The notes beneath the pieces were generated by a model. That model made no database searches. It was not told the DNA's origin and worked only from the letters and a program-made list of their open reading frames with translations. A stretch of 64,000 nucleotides of DNA from JANRKB01 sp033763695 (GTDB taxonomy: Bacteria; Planctomycetota; Phycisphaerae; Phycisphaerales; UBA1924): the NCBI GenBank assembly GCA_033763695.1, contig JANRKB010000002.1, positions 1-64,000 of the forward strand. The letters run 5' to 3'. Position numbers and translations under genes: made by a program. Every line of letters starts with the position of its first letter. Position 1 is the stretch's first letter. This document shows positions 7,348 to 15,056 of the stretch, in pieces.

Positions 7348-9293
7348 GCCGCCTCCTTGCGATCAGGAGACCTGGCCGTTTCTGGCTTCGCCGGCGCGGT
7401 GGGCAGCGCATGCCCCGCCGAGTCCAGCGGATCATCCAGCGATTCATCCGTCGACGTCACCCGCAAGATCTCTTCCAGACTGGTCTTGCCCGCCATCGCG
7501 AGCAGCACACCCTCTTCGCGCAGCGTGAGACCGCCGCCGCGACGGAACTGTTCACGAATCTCGTGCATCGGCGTGCCGTGGTGGATCATGCGCCGAATCT
7601 CCGGCGTCACTTCCATGACTTCGTACACGCCAACGCGGCCTTGGAAGCCGCTGTCGTGGCAGTGCTGGCAGCCGCCGCCCTTCTTGAACGGCGTGCCTTC
7701 CTTATCCAAGAGGTCCGCATCTTCCAACACCTGACGCGGCGGGTAATACTTCGTCGCGCAGTGATGGCAGAGCGTCCGCGCCAATCGCTGCGCCACCGCG
7801 CCGTTGAACGCCGCAGAGAGCAGATACGGCTCAATGTCCATGTCCACCAATCGCGCCACCGCGCCCGGTGCGTCGTTGGTGTGCAGCGTCGCGAGCACCA
7901 GGTGGCCCGTCAGCGCGGCCTGCACCGCCACCCGCGCCGTCTCCACGTCGCGAATCTCGCCCACCATGATCACGTCCGGGTCTTGACGCAAGATCGACCG
8001 CAGCGCGCGCGCAAACGTCAAGCCGATCGGTTCGTTCACCTGGATCTGGTTGACCATGTCGAGCTGATACTCGACAGGGTCTTCAACCGTGAGGATGTTC
8101 ACTTCAGGGCTGCGGAGCAGATCGAGCGCGGAGTACAGCGTCGTCGTCTTGCCCGAGCCGGTCGGGCCGGTGACGAGCGCGAGGCCGTGCGGTTGCTCGA
8201 GGACGCGCTTGAATGTAACGAGCGCTTCGCTGCGGAAGCCCAGGTCTTCCATGCGCACCCGCAGGTTCGCCTTATCGAGGATGCGCACCACGATCTTCTC
8301 GCCCAGCAGCGTGGGCATCGCACTGACACGCAGGTCGATCTCGCGTCCCTCGGCGACGATGCGCACGCGACCTTCCTGCGGCAGGCGCTTCTCGGCGATG
8401 TCCATCTTGCCGATCACCTTCACGCGGCTCACGATCGCCGCGTGCATTCCCGGCGGCGGCTTCATCAGGTCGCGCAGCACGCCGTCGATGCGATAGCGGA
8501 TGCGCGTGCCCTTCTTGTCCGGCTCGATGTGGATGTCGCTGGCCTTGTCCTTCACGGCCGTCAGGAACGCGACGTTCACCAAGTTGATGATCGGGCTGCC
8601 CGCGACCATCTGATCCAGGTCCGTCGACGGCCCGTCGTCCACGCTTTCGCGTTCGACGACTTCGACGTCCGACTCGGCAAGGCTCGTGAGGAACGCGTCA
8701 ACGTCAACATCGCCGCCGCGATACTTGCGGATGAACTCGAGGATGTTCGCCTCAAGCGCGAGCACCGGATTGATGCGCAGGCCGGTGAGCTGGCGCAGGC
8801 GATCAATCGTCGGCAGGCTCTGCGGCTCGGCCATCGCGACCGTCAAGGTGTCGCGCACCTTGAACATCGGGATCGCCTTCAGCCGCTCGGCCTCTTCATC
8901 GCCGACGAGCTTCAGCAGTGGCGGGTCGATCAGGCCGTGCCGCAGAATGCAGCCCTTCACGCCCAGGCACTTGGCGACGACCTTGACGAGCGCGGCATTG
9001 CCGATGATGCCCTGCTCAACGAGCAGTTCGCCGAGCATCCGGTTTGATCGCTTCTGTTCGATGAGCGCGCGATCGAGTTGTTCCTTGGTGAGGTATCCCT
9101 CGGCGACGAGCGCATCGCCGAGTCGCACGCGCTTACCCCACACGCCGCCGCCCGACTCACCGCGCCGCGCACCCGCGGGCGCAGCACCACCGACGTCCGG
9201 CGTCGGCGGCATCGCCTCGCTCGGCTCGGGCAGCGGATTGTGTTCAGGCGTGTCGGACACCGATTGCTCCATCTCTTCTGCTTGGCAATCCAC
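7344..9293 (-). CDS. pilB: Pilus/type II secretion ATPase PilB/GspE
   Basis: About 649 residues from a GTG at 9293 directly abutting the STAS stop; an ATG seven codons later is an alternative start. The N-terminal MshE/GspE-N domain (about 55-200, LGDALVAEGYLTKEQLDRA) is typical. The ATPase core carries Walker A GPTGSGKTT (about 376-384), the Asp box (VEDPVEYQ), Walker B VIMVGEIRD (about 441-449) and the His box ATLHTNDAPG. Four cysteines (about 509, 512, 542, 545) form the zinc motif CHHC...CQHC. It powers fibre extension from the cytoplasmic face together with PilC. All key residues are intact. Confidence 0.95.
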   Translation of the reverse strand: MDCQAEEMEQSVSDTPEHNPLPEPSEAMPPTPDVGGAAPAGARRGESGGGVWGKRVRLGDALVAEGYLTKEQLDRALIEQKRSNRMLGELLVEQGIIGNAALVKVVAKCLGVKGCILRHGLIDPPLLKLVGDEEAERLKAIPMFKVRDTLTVAMAEPQSLPTIDRLRQLTGLRINPVLALEANILEFIRKYRGGDVDVDAFLTSLAESDVEVVERESVDDGPSTDLDQMVAGSPIINLVNVAFLTAVKDKASDIHIEPDKKGTRIRYRIDGVLRDLMKPPPGMHAAIVSRVKVIGKMDIAEKRLPQEGRVRIVAEGREIDLRVSAMPTLLGEKIVVRILDKANLRVRMEDLGFRSEALVTFKRVLEQPHGLALVTGPTGSGKTTTLYSALDLLRSPEVNILTVEDPVEYQLDMVNQIQVNEPIGLTFARALRSILRQDPDVIMVGEIRDVETARVAVQAALTGHLVLATLHTNDAPGAVARLVDMDIEPYLLSAAFNGAVAQRLARTLCHHCATKYYPPRQVLEDADLLDKEGTPFKKGGGCQHCHDSGFQGRVGVYEVMEVTPEIRRMIHHGTPMHEIREQFRRGGGLTLREEGVLLAMAGKTSLEEILRVTSTDESLDDPLDSAGHALPTAPAKPETARSPDRKEAA

Positions 9294-9632
9294 TCACGTC
9301 AGAAAGCTGCGCACCGCGCTGTTCATTTCTTCGAAGTGCTCGCACTGGCTGCCGACTTCGGTCAGGTCGAGTACTTCACGAACCGTTTCATTGGCCCCGC
9401 AGAAGCGCAGCGTCCCGCCGCCGGCGGCGAGCGCTTCCGTCGCTTCGAGCAACACTTCCAGCCCGCGGCTATCGACGAACGCCACTGCACTCGCGTCGAT
9501 AACGAATCGACCAAGACTCCGCTGCATCACGTCCTTCACCGCGCGGCCGAACTGATCGGCGTCGCCCTGCACCAGTGGGCCGAGCGGCTTGACAACCGTG
9601 ACCGCGCCTTGTCGCTGTTCGACGATGTCCAT
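9294..9632 (-). CDS. STAS-domain protein (anti-sigma factor antagonist type)
   Basis: 112 residues forming a single STAS domain. The signature VIDASAVAFVDSRGLEVLLE contains the Ser (SRGL) that SpoIIAA-type proteins have phosphorylated by a partner kinase. AAGGAG lies about 7 nt before the ATG. It is 12 bp downstream of the histidine kinase gene and abuts pilB, so it is probably co-transcribed with the pilus operon. It may act as a phosphorylation-controlled switch for that operon or its kinase. No SpoIIAB-like kinase is in the window, so the partner is unknown. Confidence 0.85.
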   Translation of the reverse strand: MDIVEQRQGAVTVVKPLGPLVQGDADQFGRAVKDVMQRSLGRFVIDASAVAFVDSRGLEVLLEATEALAAGGGTLRFCGANETVREVLDLTEVGSQCEHFEEMNSAVRSFLT

Positions 9633-9644
9633 CGCGCGTCTCCT

Positions 9645-11507
9645 TTACGCCGCCTTGCGGAGCGGCGCTCCGGCGGCCGAGGTGCTGATCCCGATGGGGA
9701 CGCTAAGGGTGAAGGTGCTGCCCTTGTCCAGTTCGCTGGCGAGGGTGATGTCGCCGCCGTGCTGACGGGCGATCTGGCGCGCGAGCGCGAGCCCCAGACC
9801 CGAGCCTGTGATCGAGCCGATGCGATTGTCCTTGGCGCGATAGAAGCGTTCGAAGATGAGTTCGTGCTCGTCGGGCTTGATGCCGATGCCGTTGTCGGCG
9901 ACGTCCACGATGAGCATCTCGCCCTTGCCAGGCTCGGGGCGGATCTCGACACGCACGCCGACGCGACCGCCCGCGGGCGTGTACTTGAGCGCGTTGCCCA
10001 CGAGGTTGTGCAGCGCGAGCGTCAGCTTGTCGCGATCGCCCATGAGCGTCGGCCACTTGGGTGGCAGATCAAACTTCAGGTCGATCTCCTTGTCCTGGGC
10101 CTGGGCCTCGAAGTCGGCGCGGAGTTCGTCAAACAGCGGCTCAAGTCTCACTTCGCCGTTCTTGATCGTCAGCGTGCCCGCTTCGATCTCCGCGACGCTG
10201 AGCATGTCGCCGACGATGCGTTCAAGGCGGCGGGCTTCCTGCGAGATGACGTTGATGCACTTGAGGCGTGCCTGCGGATCCTCATCTTGCTGGTCGAGCA
10301 GGGCCTCAATGTAGAGCCGGATGTTGGTGAGCGGCGTGCGCAGTTCGTGCGTCGCCTGTGACACCAGCGAGTTCCGGGCCTCATCCGCTGCCTTCTGCTG
10401 CGTCACGTCTTCGATGATGATGACCGCGGTGGACGCATCCTCACGACGCACAGCACGGCAGCCGAAGCGGAGCACGCCGTTGTCGCTGGTCTTGATCTCA
10501 AACGACTCACGCTTGCGGAGTGAGCCGCTCGCGACGCCCTTGAGAATCTCTACGCCGCTGCCGATGGGAGCAAGGTCGGCAAGTGCCGCACCTTCGAGTT
10601 CTTCGCGCTTCTTGCCCAGCAGCACGCCCGCGGCACCGTTGGCATACGTGATGCGCATCGTCGCGTCGATCATGACGAGGCCAAGCCAGAGCGCATCGCA
10701 CGCGTTGCGGATGTCGCGATCGACGCCGCTGCCGCTTCCGCCGGACTTCGCGAGCGCGGTCGCGGCTTCGGCCTCGCGACGGAGCAGTTCGCGTTCGTCA
10801 AGCACGGCGTTCCATGCCGTCGCCGCGGGGCCAAAGGACCCCTCGACGCGCAGGACTTCGATCGAGCGTTCGCCCTGACCCGCCGCGGCGAGTGCCTCGC
10901 CGACAGCGGTGAGCGCCTTGAGGCGCGTGCGCATCAGGCGATAGGTGAAGAGCAAGCCACTGAAGCCAACAACGGCGATTGCGCCCAGGCCCGCGCGGAC
11001 TTGCCATGTGCCCCATGGCTCGTGGCGCATCGTGCCGCCGACGATGAGACGCGCGGCACCCTTGCCGGGGACGCTGATCTCACTGACGATGCGAACGGCC
11101 TTGTCATCCGCGGCGGATTGCGCGGGTTCGAGCGTGCCTTCGGGCCATGTGCCGCTAAAGCGAGGCAACGTGACGCGCGAGGGATCGGCATCGGCAATGA
11201 CGCCGCCGCCGGGCAGCACGACGCGGCACTCGTCGAGATCGTCGGCGCGTGCGGTGTCGGCGATGAGGCGGCGCAGCGCGGTGATTTCACCGGCCGCGAG
11301 CTGTGACTCGGCGGCCTGGGTGAGCAGCGTGCTGGTGGCGGCGAGGCGGTCACGCCGCGCCGCAGACATGGATTCACTCGCGGTGTAGAGCGTCCAGAAC
11401 GACGACGCCGCGAGCACGACAAGCAGGACCGCGCCGAGCATGAGCCCGAGCGTCGCCGCAACTGTTTCGCCTCTGAGCACGCGCACGTTGGGCACTCCGA
11501 TCTCCAC
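9645..11507 (-). CDS. Membrane PAS-domain sensor histidine kinase
   Basis: About 620 residues from a GTG at 11507. The open frame continues 130 codons upstream, but that stretch is Arg-rich and non-coding in style. Order: membrane helix (about 10-35, LGLMLGAVLLVVLAASSF), extracytoplasmic sensor, second helix (AIAVVGFSGLLF), PAS domain (IDATMRITYANGAAGVLLGK), HisKA with the phospho-acceptor His in ATHELRTPLTNIRLY, and HATPase boxes N (NALKYTP), G1 (DNGIGI) and G2 (GSGLGLALA). No response regulator is adjacent. As first gene of the pilus cluster it probably tunes pilus assembly, perhaps through the STAS protein; this is inference. Confidence 0.87.
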   Translation of the reverse strand: MEIGVPNVRVLRGETVAATLGLMLGAVLLVVLAASSFWTLYTASESMSAARRDRLAATSTLLTQAAESQLAAGEITALRRLIADTARADDLDECRVVLPGGGVIADADPSRVTLPRFSGTWPEGTLEPAQSAADDKAVRIVSEISVPGKGAARLIVGGTMRHEPWGTWQVRAGLGAIAVVGFSGLLFTYRLMRTRLKALTAVGEALAAAGQGERSIEVLRVEGSFGPAATAWNAVLDERELLRREAEAATALAKSGGSGSGVDRDIRNACDALWLGLVMIDATMRITYANGAAGVLLGKKREELEGAALADLAPIGSGVEILKGVASGSLRKRESFEIKTSDNGVLRFGCRAVRREDASTAVIIIEDVTQQKAADEARNSLVSQATHELRTPLTNIRLYIEALLDQQDEDPQARLKCINVISQEARRLERIVGDMLSVAEIEAGTLTIKNGEVRLEPLFDELRADFEAQAQDKEIDLKFDLPPKWPTLMGDRDKLTLALHNLVGNALKYTPAGGRVGVRVEIRPEPGKGEMLIVDVADNGIGIKPDEHELIFERFYRAKDNRIGSITGSGLGLALARQIARQHGGDITLASELDKGSTFTLSVPIGISTSAAGAPLRKAA

Positions 11508-12077
11508 CTGCAAGAGGTGATGAGGCGTCGTCGGCTGCCGCCCACGGCAGACACGACCACGCGAATCGGTTATCGGCGTTCGACGGCGCGACTTGAGCCG
11601 GGGTGGTCTGATAACCGCCGCTGCGGACGCTTTCGGCGGATCAGCGAACGGCGGAGTTGGCGTGCGCGTGTGCATCCACAGACAACGGATGACGGACGCG
11701 TTTGCGCGCTCGCGCGCACCTCGACGGCATGGCGATGTCGCGTCGACGCGCTCGGAGCCGCGCCGACGGCACGACGTCCGGGCAGACGCGGGGCTGCCCC
11801 ACTGGTTCGTCCCCGGTTTGCATGACGCACGCGTCTGACGTGCCAGAAGGCCGTGGAAAGCCCTCGAACGGCGTTGGCGGATGATCGGAGAAGGCATCGG
11901 GATGGCCGAGGCGCAAAGAGTGCGTCAACAAAATGTGCGGCTCGGCGTGGTTCCTTGACACATCGTCTATGCTCATCTCATCCGAGAACCATGCCACGCG
12001 TGCGTCCTCCGCGTCGGAGGCTTGGTGCTGAGAGTCGGTTGTCGCGCTCGGGCGGGGGTTGTGTCAGGAGGCTTGCC
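11508..12077. other. Gene-free divergent intergenic region
   Basis: 570 bp between the divergent histidine kinase and debranching enzyme genes. Open frames crossing it are Arg-rich and lack ribosome-binding sites. TTGACA at 11955-11960 could be a -35 box, but no matching -10 box is seen at normal spacing. Promoters for both genes presumably lie here. Confidence 0.6.
12066..12071 (+). promoter_or_regulatory. Ribosome-binding site deciding the GTG start at 12078
   Basis: A perfect AGGAGG 6 nt before GTG 12078. It argues against the upstream in-frame ATGs (11853, 11991), which lack such a site and would add an Arg/Ser-rich stretch. Confidence 0.7.
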
Positions 12078-14465
12078 GTGGCTGCTCGCTCTGAACCGTC
12101 GCTTTCGCCGTCGGGGGCTTCCGCCGCTTCACTTTCGCCAGGCGCGAACGAGCCGCGTCTCTCGCCCGCGGCGGGCACGGCAGCCGAGGTGCCTGTTGGC
12201 ATCGACGCCGCGCACGGACCCGCCGTCTATCAGCCACCGGTCCACGTTGATCTGCTGCCCGCGCATGTGCGCCGTGGCGTCGAGCGGCGCGACAAGGCCA
12301 AGCTGCTGACGCAGGAATGGCTGCTCACCAATCGACTCGGCGGCTACGCGATGGGCAACGCGCTCGCGGCGAGCGCGCGGCGGTATCACTCATGGCTCAA
12401 CGCCGCCACCACGCCGCCGGTCGGACGCATCAACGCGCTGGCGTCGTGCGTCGAGACGCTGATCCTCGAACCGATCGCGGGTCGCACCGGCATGTCCGAT
12501 CACGCGGGCGGCGAGCAGCGGCTGGACTTCTCGACATTCATCTTCCACGGCGACGCAACACCCGAGATCATCGACGGCCATCTGCTGCACCCGACCGGGT
12601 ACATGCATCTGGAATCGTTCGAGAAGACGCCGATGTCGTGCACGTGGTGCTATCGCTACGGGCCGGTCGAGGTGCGGCGTGAACTGACGCTGGTGGAGGG
12701 CGTGAACGCCGCGATCGTGCGCTACACGATCAGCACCGGCGGGCATCGGGCTCGCCTGGAACTCCGCCCGCTGGTCGCGCTGCGCGACATTCACGGGCTG
12801 CGGGCCGCGTCGGACGGCGCGATGGCATGCACGCCCGGACCGACGCCCGCTTCGGTCGAGGTGGCGGCGGAGAGCAATCGCTTGCTGATCGAGTGCGTGG
12901 GCAGCGGCTTTGAGATGCAGCCCGCGTGGTGGTACGGCTTTGAATATCCCAAGGACAAGGCACGCGGGCAGGACTATCGCGAAGACCTGTTCACGCCGGG
13001 CGTGTTCGTGGCGGGCATCGAGGCCGGTGCGCGCGAGCGCGTGCTGGAGCTGAAGGCATCGCTTTCGTCTGCGCCGACGCCGCCGCGGGTGGTGCAGGAG
13101 TCATTCGCCGCGATCACGCAGCGTCGGCGTTCGCGGCTTGAGCAGATCGTGCGATCGACCTCCGAGACGTGCTCAGCGCGCGGCATCTCGCTGAGCGAGC
13201 AGGATGCGCTCGCGCTGTCGACGCTGGTGTGTGCCGCTGATCAGTTCGTGGTGCGGCGTGATCTGCCGGACCCTGCCGGCCACGCGGGCAGCACCATCTC
13301 CAGCGCGTCGGTGATTGCGGGCTATCCGTGGTTCGCCGACTGGGGTCGCGACACGATGATCTCGCTGCGCGGCCTGCTGCTCACCACCGGTCGCCTCGAT
13401 GAGGCCCGCCAGTGTCTGCAGACGTTCGCTCGCCTGCGCAAGCACGGCCTGGTGCCCAACTGCTTCCATGATTCGGGAGAGGTCGAGCACAACACCGTCG
13501 ACGCGTCGCTGTGGTACATCCACGCGGCGTGCGACTGGCGACGCGAGGCGACCCGCGCGGGACTGCCACGGCACGACGAAGAGATCCTCGCGGCGTGCGT
13601 CGACATCGTGTCGTCGTACATCGCGGGTACCGACTTTGACATCAAGGTCGATCCGGAAGACGGGCTGGTGACGGCGGGCAACACGGGCACGCAGCTCACA
13701 TGGATGGACGCCAAGCGCGACGGCGTGGTCTTCACGCCGCGACATGGCAAGCCGGTCGAAATCAACGCGCTGTGGTATTCGGCGCTGTGCGAACTGAGCG
13801 ACGCGCTCAAGGACGCGGACGCGCGGCTGGCCGGCGAACTCAAGTCGCGGGCCCATGTCATCGCCAAGAGCTTCCGCGAACTGTTCTGGGATCCGGCACG
13901 CGGCTGCCTCCACGACGTCCTGCTGCCCGGGGCGGGCGGCCCGACGGGCAAGCGGGTGTGGTGGCCGAGTCCGGAGATCCGGCCCAACCAGATCTGGGCG
14001 ATCTCACTCCCCCACTCGCCGCTGACCGACGCGATGCAGAAGGCGGTGCTGCACAAGGTGACGGAGCATCTGCTCACGCCGCTCGGACTGCGGACGCTGT
14101 CGCCGGGCGATCGCGGCTATGTCTCGCGGTTTGAGGGCAATCTGTTTGAGCGCGATCGCGCGTATCACAACGGCACGGTCTGGCCGTGGCTGATCGGCGC
14201 GTATGCCGAGGGCGTGCTGCGCGTCGGCGGGTTCTCGGCTCGTGCCGCTGCGGACGCGCGGCGTGCCATCGCGCCGCTCATGGATGTTGCCTGCGGACGC
14301 GGCCCACACGCGGAACTCGGTCAAATCCCCGAGATCTATGACGCCGACGAAACGCCGGGCATGCCGCGGCGCGCCGACGGCTGCCCGATGCAGGCGTGGT
14401 CGGTGGCGGAAACACTGCGCGTGCTATGGATGATCCTGCGACTCGAAGCGGGACTCAAGGTCTGA
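12078..14465 (+). CDS. Glycogen debranching enzyme (amylo-alpha-1,6-glucosidase)
   Basis: 795 residues from GTG 12078. The N-terminal domain contains LLTQEWLLTNRLGGYAMGNA (about 75-95), the conserved start of bacterial/archaeal-type debranching enzymes. The C-terminal (alpha/alpha)6 barrel has YPWFADWGRDTMISLRGLL (about 415-433), FHDSGEVEHNTVDASLWYI, and NGTVWPWLIGAYAEG near the end. The Asp/Glu-containing motifs match the GH133-like catalytic domain that removes alpha-1,6 branches during glycogen breakdown. The gene stands alone, divergent from the kinase and convergent with smpB 8 bp away. A Ser/Ala-rich stretch of about 60 residues precedes the conserved part. Confidence 0.92.
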   Translation: MAARSEPSLSPSGASAASLSPGANEPRLSPAAGTAAEVPVGIDAAHGPAVYQPPVHVDLLPAHVRRGVERRDKAKLLTQEWLLTNRLGGYAMGNALAASARRYHSWLNAATTPPVGRINALASCVETLILEPIAGRTGMSDHAGGEQRLDFSTFIFHGDATPEIIDGHLLHPTGYMHLESFEKTPMSCTWCYRYGPVEVRRELTLVEGVNAAIVRYTISTGGHRARLELRPLVALRDIHGLRAASDGAMACTPGPTPASVEVAAESNRLLIECVGSGFEMQPAWWYGFEYPKDKARGQDYREDLFTPGVFVAGIEAGARERVLELKASLSSAPTPPRVVQESFAAITQRRRSRLEQIVRSTSETCSARGISLSEQDALALSTLVCAADQFVVRRDLPDPAGHAGSTISSASVIAGYPWFADWGRDTMISLRGLLLTTGRLDEARQCLQTFARLRKHGLVPNCFHDSGEVEHNTVDASLWYIHAACDWRREATRAGLPRHDEEILAACVDIVSSYIAGTDFDIKVDPEDGLVTAGNTGTQLTWMDAKRDGVVFTPRHGKPVEINALWYSALCELSDALKDADARLAGELKSRAHVIAKSFRELFWDPARGCLHDVLLPGAGGPTGKRVWWPSPEIRPNQIWAISLPHSPLTDAMQKAVLHKVTEHLLTPLGLRTLSPGDRGYVSRFEGNLFERDRAYHNGTVWPWLIGAYAEGVLRVGGFSARAAADARRAIAPLMDVACGRGPHAELGQIPEIYDADETPGMPRRADGCPMQAWSVAETLRVLWMILRLEAGLKV

Positions 14466-14473
14466 GACGCGCG

Positions 14474-14953
14474 TCAGCGACGGCGCGACATTGCACGCGC
14501 GATGTCGCGATCGGCATCGCACTTGGCGATCGACTGGCGCTTGTCGTGCTTGGCTTTGCCTTCACCCAGGCCGATGAGCACCTTGGCCCAGCCGTCCTTG
14601 AAGTAGATCTTCAGCGGCACGATGGTCATGCCTTTGACGTCCGAAGCGCGGGCGAGCTTGACGATCTCGCGCTTGTGGGCGAGCAGCGTGCGGGCACGCG
14701 TGCGTTTGTGGCCCATCGCGCCGGCCGGGCCGTAGTCGCCGATGTTGACGCTGTACATGATGAGCGTGGGCGGTTCGGCGGTGGCGCGGACGTAGCCCTC
14801 GGCAAGCGAAACTTCGCCGTCGCGGATCGTCTTGACCTCCGAGCCGTGAAGCGCGATGCCGCACTCGAGCGTGTCGATGATGTGATACTCGAATCGCGCC
14901 TTGCGATTCTCGATCACGCGATCGTTGGTGTTGAGTTTGCCCTTGGGCGACAT
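14474..14953 (-). CDS. smpB: SsrA-binding protein SmpB
   Basis: 159 residues, standard length. Visible hallmarks are NRKARFEYHIIDTLECGIALHG, GSEVKTIRDGEVSL, and the C-terminal basic tail KAKHDKRQSIAKCDADRDIARAM that mimics a codon-anticodon helix. SmpB binds tmRNA and delivers it to ribosomes stalled on truncated messages (trans-translation). The tmRNA gene itself was not found in this window. It lies downstream of pnp on the same strand, separated by a strong terminator hairpin, so it is probably transcribed from its own promoter. Confidence 0.96.
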   Translation of the reverse strand: MSPKGKLNTNDRVIENRKARFEYHIIDTLECGIALHGSEVKTIRDGEVSLAEGYVRATAEPPTLIMYSVNIGDYGPAGAMGHKRTRARTLLAHKREIVKLARASDVKGMTIVPLKIYFKDGWAKVLIGLGEGKAKHDKRQSIAKCDADRDIARAMSRRR

Positions 14954-15005
14954 CGTGCAAGCCTACGCGTCGATCCTGCGGCGAGCGGGCCACCGAAAAC
15001 ACAAA

Positions 15006-15035
15006 CGGCCCCGAGCCAGTGGCGACTCGGGGCCG
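15006..15035 (-). terminator. Intrinsic terminator after pnp
   Basis: Perfect 10-bp GC stem (15006-15015 with 15026-15035) and a 10-nt loop. On the minus strand it is followed by a T-rich run (TTTGTGTTTT). It lies just downstream of the pnp stop and upstream of smpB. Confidence 0.8.
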
Positions 15036-15056
15036 GTGGTTGAGCAGAGAACCGAC

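Noticed and set aside
11508..11897. Extended N-terminus of the histidine kinase (130 codons)
   Set aside because: Arg/Ser/Pro-rich with no motif or membrane segment. The first membrane helix begins just after GTG 11507.
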